Part shown: positions 34,261 to 46,432 of the stretch, piece by piece
Position numbering within the stretch: the stretch's first letter is position 1
Layout: every line of letters starts with the position of its first letter
Translations under genes and position numbers: made by a program
Assembly: GCA_039707655.1 (NCBI GenBank)
Contig: CM077676.1
Span: 452,451,379 to 452,515,378 of the forward strand
DNA from: Elymus sibiricus
Taxonomy: Eukaryota; Streptophyta; Magnoliopsida; Poales; Poaceae
Length of the DNA stretch: 64,000 nucleotides
Direction of reading: 5' to 3'
Notes under the pieces: generated by a model
Databases searched by the model: none
What the model saw: the letters and a program-made list of their open reading frames with translations, nothing else
What the model was told of the DNA's origin: nothing

Positions 34261-35022
34261 AAAAAGGAGTGCTAGAGGTTTACAGACCGCCTCAGCTGAG
34301 ACAGCGTTCCGAGGTCCGAACTTCCGGTTTCATATCCAGCGTTGTCTGTATCGTCCCGCGTTCTCCACCTTTTCACATCCCTTGTCCAACCGAGGGTGGT
34401 TATGTCTCCACCTTCAAGCGTAGAAAGGTGCCTATCACCTCGTCTAAACCGAGAAGTGCGGCACATGGTTACTTTGACACTCGATGATATTGACCTGCTG
34501 CATTTAGTATCCCGAAGGGTACTGCACAGGTGTGGCTTTGGCCATGATGGGCCAAGGTTTGGGCCAGCCCTCGGTCAAACTCAACTAGATTATCCTGGTG
34601 GTGTTCTTGATGAGCACCCCAGGATCTGAAGAGGTAGTGACCGTTTTGCGGGGCGGTCCCCGGGTCATGGTGCGTGGGTACATTGACTTGTACCCAATTG
34701 GTGCCAGATATAGGTTTGATACCTTGTCTGGTTCTTGGTGTCTCGGTATTGCACCGTAGCTTGATGCTTGGGCTTCGAAGAACGTTGTTTTTTGGTGGTT
34801 TATCCGATGATGGGTGTGCTGCCCTGTATTGTATGTGCTCCACTAACCCCCAGGGAATTTTTAGTGCGAAATTGTGGTGCCGAGGAATGTCATCCTCGGA
34901 AACGCACTGGGGTAGTAGAGCGCGTATCCCTATTTAGGGTTTTGATTAGTCGGCTCCAAGGTGGTGTCCATCTGGTCCGCTGGGGGTGTTTGGCGTACGC
35001 CGAAGTCGTTGCCCGATGCACC
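34261..35022. other. Unassigned filler where pol should be, element B
   Basis: Integrase, RNase H and RT are expected here on the minus strand, but only the first 50 or so bases resemble the integrase end of C (the GCGTTCC block). The rest gives short frames on both strands with no motif I recognise. It is either deletion-junction DNA or non-autonomous filler. Confidence 0.5.
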
Positions 35023-37287
35023 CTAGTCGGGCCAGTGGCGCTTTGTGGGGCCAGGGTCGCTTGATCCGACCTTGCCCCTGGAGGCCTCCCCTGATGCCTG
35101 CACTTCGGCTACAAAAGCCGCGGTTTGCTCCTTCGTTAGAAGGTAGTGTTCTGTATTGCCGTTCACCGTTATGATACCCTTGGGTCCCAGCATTTTTAGC
35201 TTTAGATAAGCATAGTGTGGGATGGCATGGAAACAGGCGAAGGCCATTCTTCCGAGGAGTGCGTGATAGCCGCTCCTAAAGGGAACGATGTCGAAGTTGA
35301 GGTCTTCGATGCGGTAGTTGTTGGGTGTACCGAACACTATGTCCAGGGTTACCCTGCCCGAGCACTGTGCCTCTACACCCGGTATTATACCCTTGAATTT
35401 TCTATTACTAGGGTGGATCCGCGCTTGGTCTATACGCATCTTTTTGACGGTGTCAGCATATATGAGGTTGAGGCTACTGCCTCATGTCTACTACGCAACT
35501 TTATTCTTGTAGACTTTGTTGGGCCTCCAAGCGCAGAGTTTTGTAGGACAGCAGCAAATTTCCTACAAGTGGATGACCTAAGGTTTATCAATCCGCGAGA
35601 GGTGTAGGATGAAGGTGGTTCTCTCTCAAGCAACCCTACAATCAAATACAAGTAATCTCTTGTGTCCCAAACACACCCAATACAATTGTCAGTTGTATAG
35701 GTGCACTAGTTCGGCAAAGAGGTGATGATAGATGTGTAATATGGATGGTAGAAATAGCTTTTTATAATCTGAACAATTAAAAACAGCAAGGTAGCAGGTA
35801 ACAAAAGTGGATGAAAACGGTGTCTCAATGCTTGGAAACAAGACCTAGGGTTCATACTTTTTCTAGTGCAATCTCTTAACATCATTAACATAATTGAACA
35901 TCATGATAATCCCTCAAAGTGCATCAAAGAATCACTCCAAAGTTTCTATTCTATCGGAGAAAGTAGGATGAAATCGTGTAGGTAGCAAAACCACCTCAAA
36001 GTTGTCTTTCCAATCAATCTTTTGAACCACCCCCAAAGTGTCACAGATAGCCCTAGAGATCGTACTACGACAACACCATATGATACGTATCATTCAACCT
36101 TGATGCCTAGATTACCCCAATGTCACCATAGGTATCCACAAGTTAATACTAGACAAGCATCATGCAATCTCAAATCCAAAGTATTCAATCCAACATAAAG
36201 AAACTTCAAAGAGCAAGACTCATTTCACCACAAAAAGAATAGAGGGAGATGAACATCATAAGATCCAACTTTATTAATCAAGCTCATGCTACAATCAAGA
36301 TCGAATCCATCAAGAACATGAGAGAGAGAGATCGAACACAAAGCTACTAATACATACCCTCAACCCCGAGGATGAACTACTCACACATCATCATGAGAAC
36401 GGAGGAGAAGTTTGTGGTGATAGTGATGATGGAGATGTCCCCTGCAGCGTCCCGGCGCCACCGGAGGAGAGGGGGAAGGAGCCCCCTCCTTCTCCTTCTT
36501 CCTTGGCCCTCCGGGGAGAGAGGGAGCTATCCCCTAGATTGGATCTCTCTTTTGTCTTCTGTTTTTTGCTTCTGTTTTCTCGCCTTTCACCATTTCTTTT
36601 ATAGCCGGAGATCCGTAACTCCGATCGGGCTGAAATTTTGAGCAGATTTTTATCCAGAAATTAGCTTTCTTGCAGTAAAAGAAGGGCATCAACTGACCTA
36701 AGGGATGCCCACAAGCCACCCCGATGCGCCCAGGGGGGTAGGGTGTGCCCCCAGGGCTCGTGGGGCCCTCGGGCACCATCTTGCGTTGATTCTTTCTCCC
36801 AAAAATCACATATATTCCATAAAAAATCACCATAAATTCCCATGGCATTTTTACCTTCCTAGATATTGATTTTCTGTAAAACAAAAAACATGCAGAAAAC
36901 AGGAACTGGCACTGGGCACTAGATTAATAAGTTACTCCATAAAAATAATATAAAATTGCACGAAAACCATATATAATTGATGTAAATATAGCATGAATAC
37001 TTCATAAATTATAGATACTTTGGAGACGTATCACTGCGTCCGTCCATAAGGACTTGGGTCAGATGAAAGCCATCAACGATGGGGTCGAGGACCAGGGCTA
37101 CCATGCCGCCATGGCGGACACTGGTCGGGTGGTCCCGTCGATCAAATGTGATCGGTATTTTCGACCACGGGTTGTACCTAGGTTATGCGGGCTCTACGAC
37201 ATATACATCGCGGAGCGGATGCTTCCTCTCCTTTCTGGTGGCATGGGTTGCGTAGATCATGTTTACGTCTTTCACCTCGGGAGGGAA
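35023..37287 (-). pseudogene. Aspartic protease region of element B, split by a solo LTR
   Basis: The minus frame 35023-35439 has NYRIEDLNFDIVPFRSGYHA and LLGRMAFACFHAIPHYAYLK, equivalent to the protease of C. Upstream is the LNLIYADTVKKM block at 35481-35430. The piece 37034-37287 then carries the sequence before the active site. The solo LTR at 35482-37033 lies within the active-site Gly-Ser-Ser codons. The downstream end passes directly into the filler at 35022 with no RT. Confidence 0.82.
35482..37033 (-). mobile_element. Solo LTR, 1552 bp, in protease of element B
   Basis: In minus sense it starts TGATACGTCTCCAAAGTATC and ends GTAGTAGACATGA, a very common Triticeae LTR type that I do not name. 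Flanks CTGCC (35477-35481) and CTGCG (37034-37038) agree in four of five bases as the duplication. It contains no coding domain, and the frame 36372-36641 is not convincing. Confidence 0.8.
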
Positions 37288-39300
37288 CTACTTTCGGCCA
37301 ACATTGCGGGCTTGGCTCTTGCCGTGGTTCTCGGCCATGACCTTCCCGGCTTGCTTGATCACCCAGCAATTCCGGTTGGTGTGATTGGCCGGTTTTTCAT
37401 GGTTCCCATGGATGGCGCAAGGCTGATCCAATATCTTGTCCAGCTGCGAGCTGCCGCCTTTTCCTGCTTGGAAAGGCTTCTTCTTGTTGCCGCTGCCTTG
37501 GCGCTGATTGCCGAAGTCGGCGTTAACTTCACCATCCTCGGCGTCGCTATCACTCCTGTTATGACACTTGTTCTTTCTATTGCGCCGAGGCTTCCCGTTT
37601 CTGTCGCGCACCTCGGACGCGCCAGGATTGCTGCTCTGACCTCGCTTCCAAGCTAGCCAATTATCCTCCCCGGCACAAAATCTAGTCATAAGCTAAGTGA
37701 GATCAGCCATCATTCTAGGTTTGATGTGCCCTAGTTCCCTGGCCAACCACTCGTCGCTGATATTAGTTCAGAACGCCGCAATGGCCTCTACATCGGAGCA
37801 ATCGACTACTTGGTTATTCTTCATTAGGAAATGGTTCCAGAATTTGTGCACTGATTTGCTGTCCCTCTATATAACGTGGGCCAGGTCATCGCAATTTGAA
37901 GGCTTAACATAAGTTCCCTGGAAGTTGGCCATGAATTCAGCCTCAAGGTCGTCCCATTCGCCGATCGAATCTGGCGGGAGACTATTAAGCCAATGGTGAG
38001 CTGATCCCTTCAGTTTTAACTGCAAATATTTGATAGTGTGGATATCGTCTCCACCCGCTATGTGGACTGCGAGGAAGAAATCCTCAATCCATACCAAGGG
38101 ATCTGTAGTCCCGTCGTATTGGTCAATGTTTGCGGGCTTGAACCCCTCTGGGAACTGATGCTGCATGACCTCATCTGTAAAGTAGGCGGGGTGAGAAGCT
38201 CCTCAGAGGCGTGCGTTGGTGTGTCGTACATCTGACATGGATACACCTCGATTCCTGGTGTAATCACGCACATCGCCGTTCTTGGCCAGCCAAGCTAACT
38301 GTCCTGCCTGTCCAGCAGGTGGGCGTTGCTCGGATTGGTAGATCGACCGAGGTGGGTTCTCGGGCCGTAGAGGCCTTTTGTCCCGGGGGTCCGGCCTCGA
38401 GCCATCTCGTGGTGGATGTCGTCCACTTCTGCGATCTGGCACCTCGGCAACGCGCTTATCTATGCCGACTTGACGTTCGGTAATGCGGGGAGGTCAATTT
38501 TTAGTGGGACGATCGAGGTTCTCAGCCCACTTGCACCTGGATATGGCGTTGTCCTCGGCTGCTGTGTCCATCTCATCGAGCAAATTCGTTCGGAGGTGTG
38601 GCAATTCGTTGTTGGCCTCTATCTACCACAACTTAGCCTTGAGTGCCTCCTCAGCTTGGAGGAGCTCCTTCCACCGGTCATTGAGGTAGTTCTCTTCGTC
38701 TCCAAGACGTTGAGATGTGTTTTTAATCCTTTTGGTAGTGCTAACCAGCCTGAGACACAAGGTGTCATAATTGGCATTGCCGAGAGATTCATTTAAGACG
38801 TCGTCATCGTCGGGGCTGAGGCTTCTTTTGAGGTTATCGGTGGGGTTGTAGTCTTCCCCATCGTCGTCGTCGCCTCCCTTACCCCTGTCATTGCCTTTGC
38901 CGCCACCGCCATTGTTACTATTGCCATCCCCGCCTTTAGGGGGACCGCCGTCCCCGTGACTGGGGCTATCTCGTCCTCCATTCTTGGGGGTATCTACCAT
39001 GCAGACATCATATGTGGAGGTTGCGGTCCATCGGCCTGTGTGTGCAGCGGCTGGAGGTGAGTTGTTCGTGGACTCTCCCATGTCGTCATCCATGTCAGTC
39101 GTCTTTTCAGAGACACCTGCGAGGATGTCGGTTAAATCTTCAATGTTGGCGACTAGGTGGGTGGAGGGTGGGTCGCCAATTCTGACCTCCCCTGGTTTTT
39201 TCCAGATCCGATCGTAAATTGAGTTTTGATCGTCTGAGATTGCGAGTTTCTAAATTCGATCTAACATCTCATTCAGAAGGGTCTTCTCGCTTTCAGCCAT
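37288..39300 (-). pseudogene. Gag of element B
   Basis: The minus ATG at 39300 starts MAESEKTLLNEMLDRI, followed by a TAG and then KLAISDDQNSIYDRIWKKPG. The frame 38623-39093 is a Gly/Asp-rich acidic region (GGGGKGNDRGKGGDDDDGED) followed by a coiled coil. Next comes a basic Arg/Pro stretch (38203-38442), then the retrotransposon gag core (37867-38166: LVWIEDFFLAVHIAGGDDIH, KYLQLKLKGSAHHWLNSLP). A late capsid part follows (37288-37689: TRFCAGEDNWLAWKRG, LDKILDQPCAIHGNHEK). At least five stops interrupt an otherwise collinear reading. Gag would form the particle shell. No CCHC knuckle was seen, which is common in Tat gag. Confidence 0.85.
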
Positions 39301-39320
39301 GGTCCGATCGAGTAGCGGGA

Positions 39321-39692
39321 TTAGTTGAAGTTTTCTGAGATCTGATCCGACCTGGATCCAGGTTCTCCATCGAGAGCCAGACTGGTCGCCTGGTCATCTG
39401 GGATTGTGCTCGAATTCTGACTCAAGGTCGGATCCGAGGCATGGGTTTCGCCGTTATCCAGCGTCGGGGTTGACTCTAGGGTCTGGCCAAGCGTGTCATC
39501 GTTCTCCTTGACCTGGTTTGACACCCAGCTCGAAAAGACAAGGTCGCCGCAAGAATCCGCGACATACTCCAGGTTCCCGAATCTGACGATCCATCCTGGG
39601 GCATAATTTTCGATCTGGCCGAGATGGCCAGTCGAATCAGCGAAGAGGGTGATGGTGCCAAAGTCAAAGATCTGTCCTAGCCAAAAGGTCAT
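39321..39692 (-). CDS. Small ORF between primer-binding site and gag, element B
   Basis: An uninterrupted 123-codon minus frame starts MTFWLGQIFDFGTITLFADS and ends 21 bases before the gag ATG. An upstream in-phase Met at 39731 is separated from it by one TAG. The protein is acidic and Ser/Thr/Asp-rich in its second half, with a Gly/Trp-rich first half (NYAPGWIVRFGNLEYVADSC). It has no signal peptide, membrane segment or known motif. It is more intact than gag. I do not recognise it. It may be an extended gag N-terminus or a separate leader protein. Confidence 0.5.
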   Translation of the reverse strand: MTFWLGQIFDFGTITLFADSTGHLGQIENYAPGWIVRFGNLEYVADSCGDLVFSSWVSNQVKENDDTLGQTLESTPTLDNGETHASDPTLSQNSSTIPDDQATSLALDGEPGSRSDQISENFN

Positions 39693-39774
39693 GCCACAAT
39701 CGACCTGATCGTCGATCTAGAGGCACGCCATCAAACTGCTTCGACTACTCAGAGGGACCTGCATGGGCCACCAA

Positions 39775-40227
39775 TGATGGAGTTGAATCCAGCAGATCTC
39801 GGGTAGGGGGTCCCGAGCAGGTAGGCTTGGCACGATGGTAACAGGGACACAAGATTTTACCCAGGTTCGGGCTCTCTCGAAGAGATAATACCCTATGTCC
39901 TGCTTTGATTGTATTGATTTCGAGGGAGTACAAGTTACAGGTTGATCTACCGCGAGATCTATGTGTGTGTCAGGTGACCGTCTACGGGCCTCACCCCTCG
40001 GTTTATATAGAAACTGGGGGTGTACATAGGTCGGTTACATCTAGGGTAATCGTGGTGTAAACGATCTCTAAATCTTGGAGTAGGCGCCAAGTCTTCGGAA
40101 GTTTCCATCTTGGCGCTCCTGGGCCCGACAAATGTGGCCCACTGGTAGACTATCTTGGGGGTCCTCGGCCTGACCCACATGGCCGAGAAGAGACCTGATA
40201 TGCACACCCTAGTCCAGGACACCATCA
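39775..40227 (-). repeat. 5' LTR of element B
   Basis: It is 453 bp, pairs with 9069-9521, and is followed by the second GCCCC duplication. The primer-binding-like complement TGGTGGCCCATGCAGG lies just left of it, the same as in element C. Confidence 0.92.
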
Positions 40228-42748
40228 GCCCCCACATGTCGGGTAATTAGTTTAAGGCTAATTAAAGTGTTTAACGGTAACCACGCCACTAACAGTGGAC
40301 CCTACTGTTAAATAACCTTTCGGTTAAAATATGACACTGACCAGTGGGATCCGCGCCCTAACTAACTTAAATAAATCTAGTTAAATGACCTGTTAAAATA
40401 TGTGTCTATGACACCTGGGACCCACATGTCAGTTTGACTAGTCAGCAGTTGACTACTGACTAGGCTGCTGACTAGGCAGGGGCCCCACTTGTTATACTTA
40501 GTGGCTAGCCCACTGTTGATGACTAAAAGTATTTTAGATATTAATTTCAAATTAAAATAAATTCTAGTAATTCCATAAAATACATTAAACTTTGGAAATT
40601 CATAACTAATTCATACTACCTGAGAAAAATATAAATTATATATGAAAAATCATCACAAATATATGCTCTATCCAAATATGTCATTTTCATCTGTGAAAAA
40701 CCACATTATAATACTATTGACCTATAAAACACTAATAGGCCAGTTTATAAATAATATTTGGAGTTGGGGAAATGCCTTTTGGTATATTCCCACTTCAATT
40801 AAATTGTGTAGCAATGCACTACATTACATCAGCACAACAATTTGCCATGCCATGCATAATTATGTTGCATATTAGATGCTCTATTATTTATTTACTTTCT
40901 GGCATTTGCTTCTTATCGGTAGATTCCAAGACCGCTGTAGAGTGCTACTATGCTTCAGAGGAGTTGATCCAGCCTACCGAGCAACAAGGCAAGCAAAACC
41001 CCTTGATCATTCCAGATATCGCCTATTCTTTATCTCTACTTCATGCATTAGTATCGATTTAGTTATTGTCGGTAGTTGTTCTCCTATTCCTATGCATAGC
41101 CTATTTTTGTCGCCTATTGTTGATGCGTTTACCAGTTAATTATCCTAGCATGCCTAGAGTATATGCTTGTGTTCCATCAGTTGGCCCAGCATCCTTGTCG
41201 TGTGTCGCTATGCTTATATTGCTGGGCACTGATCGATCTAGGTGATGATCACTGAGCTATTATACATGATACTTGAGCATACTAATGAGTACATATATGA
41301 TATAGTATATTATATGGTGGACATGGAGTTGGTGGCGTGCGACATGATGCGAGATGGACCAGATGGTCGGCTTCGGACCAAGCGAGGATGCAGTGTGCTC
41401 CAGGAGTTAATTAAATAATATGATTAAAGGCAATAGGTTGGAGGCCGTGCTGCAGAGGAGGGTTGTTTGTTCCACTTAGCCGACCTAGGACCTGAGTTAT
41501 GGTTATTGATCCAAGATACAGATATAAGCACTAACCACCACTCAGGATAATGGTTTATGGGGCCCTCAGCATCGTAGCCCCTCACCTAGGCTTTCCAGAT
41601 GTCACATAGAATCGGGTGTGTCATTTGCGAGTGTGTGGCTGCAGGTACAACAAGATGGACATGAAGACTGGTACTGTGATGTGATCTGGTGTTGTTTCAT
41701 CTAGGTGAGGCCTGGCAGGGCAGGCGTAGTACCACCCGGAGTGGTGGGCCTGGATCCCAAATGTCCTCGCAACGCATGAGGCTGCACTAGGAGTACGGCC
41801 GAACTACCCTTTGTGGCTAGGATATAGACTCAGCGTGTGACCTCTCTGGATTAGCTAACGTAGGGCTGTGTCATGTCATTTTCCTCTGCCGGCATACTAA
41901 TGGTTGTGTGCTAATCTAGTAGCGAAAAGAGGGGTTCGAGCATGTCGGGCAATGTGGTGCACCCCTGCAGGGACGAACAAAACTATTCGAATAGCCGTGT
42001 CCAGGGTAACAGACGACTTGGAGATGTATCCCGTTCATAGAACAACTTTATCTGGTTACTTAATAAAATTGTCAACTTAATAGATAGAGTGCCAGGGATC
42101 GCTTCCTCACAGGGAGTCGAGGGAGGATCCAGGGTAGTGTATTGCTGTGTTGAGTCGATGGATTTGTGTGCACTCTCTCTTCTATTGTAGCAGGATGCTG
42201 GTAGTCGTAAGATACTTAGACTCCTCGTCTATTCTGGCATTTATGTAGTACAGTCCACAAATATACCCCTTTACCTTTGATACCGATGCATATGTAGATA
42301 GATCTAATGTAAGTCTTGCGAGTACTTTGGATGAGTACTCACCGTTGTTTTGCCACTCTTTTCTTTGACCCGGTTGCTGCAATTCAGATGGTTGCACCTG
42401 GGTTGCAGGTGATCCCAACGCTGGATACTACTTGGATCTCGATGTCGATGAGTAGTTTGGAGGTCCAAGGCAGGAGGCATGCACCTTTGGGAGGGTCGTC
42501 GCTTTTGTTCTAGCCTTCTTAATGTATTTGTTAAACTAGTTTTACTCGGACCTATATTTGCTTTCCGCTGTGATGTAATGTTGGGTCATGTGACCTCTGT
42601 GTGTTATATTTGTTATCTCTGCTCATGTATGAGCTTTTGTATATGCTTTGGTCATAGAGTTGTGTTGTGGTACTACCTGTAGTGTCACCCTCATGAGCGT
42701 GCATGCTGCATGTATGATTAGTGCACGTTTATGAGCGGGGGCGTGACA
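40228..42748 (+). repeat. 5' LTR of Tekay-like element, second segment
   Basis: It continues the LTR from 9068 and aligns with about 48831-51348 in the 3' LTR, with roughly 10% differences by eye. It ends GGGCGTGACA directly before the primer-binding site. Open frames such as 42316-42513 recur in the partner and are not genes. Confidence 0.93.
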
Positions 42749-42752
42749 GATC

Positions 42753-42765
42753 TAGTATCAGAGCC
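42753..42765 (+). other. Primer-binding site, tRNA-iMet type, Tekay-like element
   Basis: TAGTATCAGAGCC begins four bases after the LTR. It differs by one base from TGGTATCAGAGCC. Confidence 0.85.
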
Positions 42766-43200
42766 AACTGCCTGTACGAACAACCAAGCCTTGTCGATGT
42801 CGAGTCTAGTCCTATAAAGCTATTTTCAAACTACTATGTGTGTTGTGTGGCTTACGGGCCCATGATCACATACTGATGGGAATAGGATTCTTTTTATTCT
42901 GCATCTCCTCACTCTGGGTTCTGAAACATCCTTACCTCTTCTGGTTATAGTTTTGCAAAAACTCTAGGTTCTCATGGTGAGTTCATTCCATACACTTTCC
43001 AGAGATTGCTTCATTCACAGTTACTCTCTTGTTTTACAAGATACCCCGAAAATACTATCCGATTTTCTGAGAATCCTATGTACCTATTGCTATTGAAATT
43101 CCTTATCGCCTGTATACACTTGCGAATAATTCCATACACCTACCACTCATAAATGCATACCATTACAATTATTGTTCTGACCTTGTTGTTTTTACGCAGG
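42766..43200 (+). other. Leader of the Tekay-like element
   Basis: About 430 bases of untranslated leader run to the gag ATG. I see no structure or gene. Confidence 0.7.
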
Positions 43201-44304
43201 ATGTCTAGGCGGGATACTCGTGCTAGTAGTAGTCAGAATCAGGGTAATGATGGCAGTGGTCCTGAAGATCCTCCACCACCACCTTATGTTGCAGCCATGA
43301 TGCAGTAGTTTGAACAGAACAGACAATTCAATGAGCATCTAGTGGACCACCTGGAATGCAACAATGGTTGTCTGGAGAATGGCCCAATCTCACTTCAGGA
43401 GTTCGTGCACCTTAATCCGGCAACCTTCCACAATTCCACTGAACCGTTGGATGCAGATGACTGGCTTCGTGACATCATCTTTGAAATGGAGTCTGCTAAT
43501 GTTACCCCTGCCAACTACGTCACCTTCGCGGCGTATCATCTGAAAGGTCACACAGCTCAATGGTGGGAGAGCCATAGGCGTATGCTGCCTGTTGGAACAG
43601 TAACTACTTGGCAACAATTCCAGGATGCTTTTCACGGGCATCACATTCCCCAGGGACTTATGGACAAGAAGAAGAAGGAGTTCCGCGATCTGACTCAGGG
43701 CAAGAAGACAGTGGACGAGTACAATTGAGAATTTCTTTCTCTAGCTCATTATGCTGAAGATGATGTATCCACTGATAAGCGCAAGAAGGACAAGTTTCGT
43801 GAGGGATTGGATCCAATTCTCAGACATCCTCTTAGCCTCCACAAATATCCAGATTTCCCAACACTTGTCAACAAAGCTATTCAGGCAGAAATCAGCCAGG
43901 CTGAGCTCCAAGAGTCACTCAAGCATACCCGGGATGATGGCTCATCTTCTGGTCCGCCTGCCTAGAAGCGCAGAGTGTGGATTCCACAACTTGTCTATCA
44001 GCAAGCTACTCGTGCACCCAGGCCATCATACATTGCACCTCGTCTGCCTCCACTACCACAACAACCAAGAATCCAAGGTGTACAACCCAATAATATGGCT
44101 CTTCGCCCTGCGTATGGAGCATGTTACAAGTGTGGTCATCCAGGTCATCATGCTAAAGACTGTCGTCAGAATCAGAATGCACCACCTCCTTCTGCTGGTT
44201 GTGGTAATCCGTAGCCCAGAAACTTCAACGCCAAACCGCCTGCTATTGGTCGTGGTCATGTCAGCCATGTCAAAGCTGAAGAAGCTCAACATGCAACAAA
44301 TATC
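43201..44304 (+). pseudogene. Gag of the Tekay-like element
   Basis: The ATG at 43201 starts MSRRDTRASSSQNQGNDG. The capsid shows DDWLRDIIFEMESANVTP and HLKGHTAQWWESHRRM. A CCHC knuckle CYKCGHPGHHAKDC lies near 44126. The frame is collinear with protease and RT but carries stops at 43306 (TAG), 43726 (TGA), 43963 (TAG) and 44212 (TAG). Each is at a position where CAG or CGA would restore sense. Confidence 0.9.
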
Positions 44305-45113
44305 GTGCTCGGTACTCTTCCCGTTAATTCAGTTTCAGCATCAATTCTTCTTGATTCAGGGGCATCGCATTCCTTTATATTCGAAAGTTTTGTGTTCTTG
44401 CATGGCATATCTTGTGAAGAATTGTACCCTCCATTAGTGGTTCATTCTCCAGGATCCCAATGGAGTACTACTATGGTAAGCCATAACACCCAAATCAAAA
44501 TCGGAGGTCTAGTATTCCTTGCTTCTCTCATTGCCCTCAAGTCTTCCAACATAGACGTCATTCTGGGCATGAATTGGTTGAAAGCCCATCAAGCTTTGAT
44601 CGACCGTGCCGCCAAAACAGTCCAACTTACGCACCCTTCTGGCCAGATAATCGAATTCTCATCCCATACCGCCGAATCCCAACTATATGCTTTGAATGCA
44701 TCACCTCTTGATAACCTTGAGAATATCCTGGTAGTCCATGACTTTTCGGATGTCTTTCCAGAAGAACTGCGAGGAATGCCACCTGAAAGGGATGTCGAGT
44801 TCGTTATCGACTTGAAACTAGACACCGCTCCTATTGCTAAATGCCCATATAAGATGCCTCCAGACGAAATTCTCAAGCTTAAGAAACAACTCGAAGAGTC
44901 GTTACGCAAAGGCTTCATCCACTCTAGCTCTTCTGCATGTGGTTTCCCCTCTCTCTTTGTTAAGAAGGACGGAACTGATTGTTTGGTTGTCGATTACCGC
45001 CCTGTTAATCTGGCGACGATCAAAAACAGATACCCTCTTCCAAGAATCAATGACCTATATGATCAACTAGCTGGTTCTTCAGTCTTCCCAAAACTTGATT
45101 CGAGGTTAGATAC
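44305..45113 (+). CDS. Protease and start of reverse transcriptase, Tekay-like element
   Basis: Same phase as gag. The retropepsin active site is [13 protein letters not shown], and the flap side includes [20 protein letters not shown] begins KPLR-type near 44900 with [20 protein letters not shown] and [21 protein letters not shown] one-base deletion near 45113 shifts the phase just before the conserved block leading to the catalytic centre. The frame then runs on as nonsense to 45207. Confidence 0.9.
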
Positions 45114-45590
45114 CATCAGATCAGGGTTCGTAAAGAGGACATTCCCAAAACCGCCTTCGTTACTCGCTATGGTTCATACGAGTACACCATCATGTCTTTT
45201 GGTTTAACCAATGCTCCAGCTACTTTCTCCTGCTTGACGAATTATATCTTCATGGAATACCTCGACAAATTTGTCGTGGTCTATCTTGATGACATTCTTA
45301 TATATTCCAAGAATGAGGAAGAACATGCTGAACATCTCAGGCTTGTATTGGAGAAGCTTCGTGAACATCAACTGTATGCCAAGTTTTCCAAGTGTGAATT
45401 CTGGTTATCTGAAGTGACCTATCTTGGCCACATGATCTCTGCAGCAGGCATTGCTATTAATCCAGAACGAGTTCAAGCTATTCTTGACTGGACTCCTCTG
45501 CAAACCGTAAAGCAAGTTAGGAGTTCCTCGGACTCGCTAGCTATTGCCGTCACTTTGTCGAGAATTTCTCCAAAATTGCTAAGCCGTTGA
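45114..45590 (+). CDS. Reverse transcriptase catalytic core, Tekay-like element
   Basis: The next phase, open 45192-45590, encodes [20 protein letters not shown] and the catalytic box [13 protein letters not shown]. The RT thumb block [19 protein letters not shown] follows. A second one-base deletion near 45520 shifts the phase again. The first Met belongs to the conserved MSFGL motif and is not a start codon. Confidence 0.92.
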   Translation, partial: HQIRVRKEDIPKTAFVTRYGSYEYTIMSFGLTNAPATFSCLTNYIFMEYLDKFVVVYLDDILIYSKNEEEHAEHLRLVLEKLREHQLYAKFSKCEFWLSEVTYLGHMISAAGIAINPERVQAILDWTPLQTVKQVRSSSDSLAIAVTLSRISPKLLSR

Positions 45591-46432
45591 CTGATCTTCT
45601 CCACAAAGACAAGAAATTTGAGTGGACCCCTCATTGTCAGGAAAGTTTCCAGACTCTGAAAGATAAGTTGACTTCTGCCCTAGTGCTTGTTCCTCCGAAT
45701 GTTCACAAGGATTTTGTGATCTATTGTGGCGCCTCTCATCAAGGATTAGGCTGCGTCCTTATGCAGGACTGTCATGTGATAGCATATGGTTCTCACCAGT
45801 TGTGTCCGCATGAAGAGAATTATCCAACTCATGACCTCGAATTTGCAGCTGTTGTCTATGCTCTGAAATTATGGCGACATTACCACCTTGGTAATCGTTG
45901 CGAGATCTACATCGATCACCAAAGTCTGAAATACTTATTCACTCAGGCAGATCTGAACCTTCGACAGCAAAGATTGATTGAGTTGATTACAGAATATGAT
46001 GCAGGCATTTTCTATACTCCAGGCAAAGCTAATGTAATGGTTGATGCCTTAAGTTGGAAGTCTTACTGCAACAACCTAATGCTACAGCAACATCAACCAC
46101 TTCTTTATGAAGAATTCCGTCAACTGAACCTCGAGATTGTTCCGTTGGGTTATCTAAACACATTGGTTGTTAAGCCAACTCTTGAAGATACCGTTAGAAC
46201 TCTTCAGTTGTATGACATCGGAATACACTGCATCAAGTGTGATATTGCTGAAGGAAAACCCTCAGGTTTCACCTTGGATGACCAAGGCACCGTATTCTTT
46301 CAAGGCAGCCTAGTGGTACCTAAGCATAATAATTTGAGCCAGGATGTTCTCAAAGAAGCTCATGAGACACCTCTTTCGATTCATCCTGATAGCACCAAGA
46401 TGTACCAAGACCTTCGTCAAAGATTTTGGTAG
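45521..46432 (+). CDS. RNase H and integrase zinc-finger region, Tekay-like element
   Basis: It opens with the RT-RNase H linker [19 protein letters not shown] block. Gypsy RNase H follows: [17 protein letters not shown], with Gly where catalytic Asp normally lies (usually YCDAS); [19 protein letters not shown]; and [13 protein letters not shown]. The integrase HHCC finger begins with [20 protein letters not shown] at 46430, probably from TGG, ends the frame. Confidence 0.9.
   Translation, partial: EFLGLASYCRHFVENFSKIAKPLTDLLHKDKKFEWTPHCQESFQTLKDKLTSALVLVPPNVHKDFVIYCGASHQGLGCVLMQDCHVIAYGSHQLCPHEENYPTHDLEFAAVVYALKLWRHYHLGNRCEIYIDHQSLKYLFTQADLNLRQQRLIELITEYDAGIFYTPGKANVMVDALSWKSYCNNLMLQQHQPLLYEEFRQLNLEIVPLGYLNTLVVKPTLEDTVRTLQLYDIGIHCIKCDIAEGKPSGFTLDDQGTVFFQGSLVVPKHNNLSQDVLKEAHETPLSIHPDSTKMYQDLRQRFW

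Larger units (their letters stand above)
9069..40227 (-). mobile_element. Tat-lineage Gypsy element B, with element C nested inside
   Basis: The two 453-bp LTRs (9069-9521 and 39775-40227) are flanked by a perfect 5-bp target-site duplication GCCCC (9064-9068 and 40228-40232). Pol sense is minus: gag starts near 39300 and protease lies at 37280-35023. No reverse transcriptase, RNase H or integrase was found, so B is a deletion derivative or non-autonomous form. A long antisense gene (29530-33305, +) lies toward the 3' LTR, as in other Tat elements. Without nested DNA, B is about 10.3 kb. The LTRs differ at roughly 8% of positions by eye. Confidence 0.9.

Noticed and set aside
36372..36641. 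89-codon + frame in the solo LTR
   Set aside because: It lies in a CCG/CTC-rich part of an LTR and has no motif or context.
42182..42682. Frames repeated at 50746-51121
   Set aside because: Shared by the two Tekay-like LTRs, with no motif and codon changes spread evenly.
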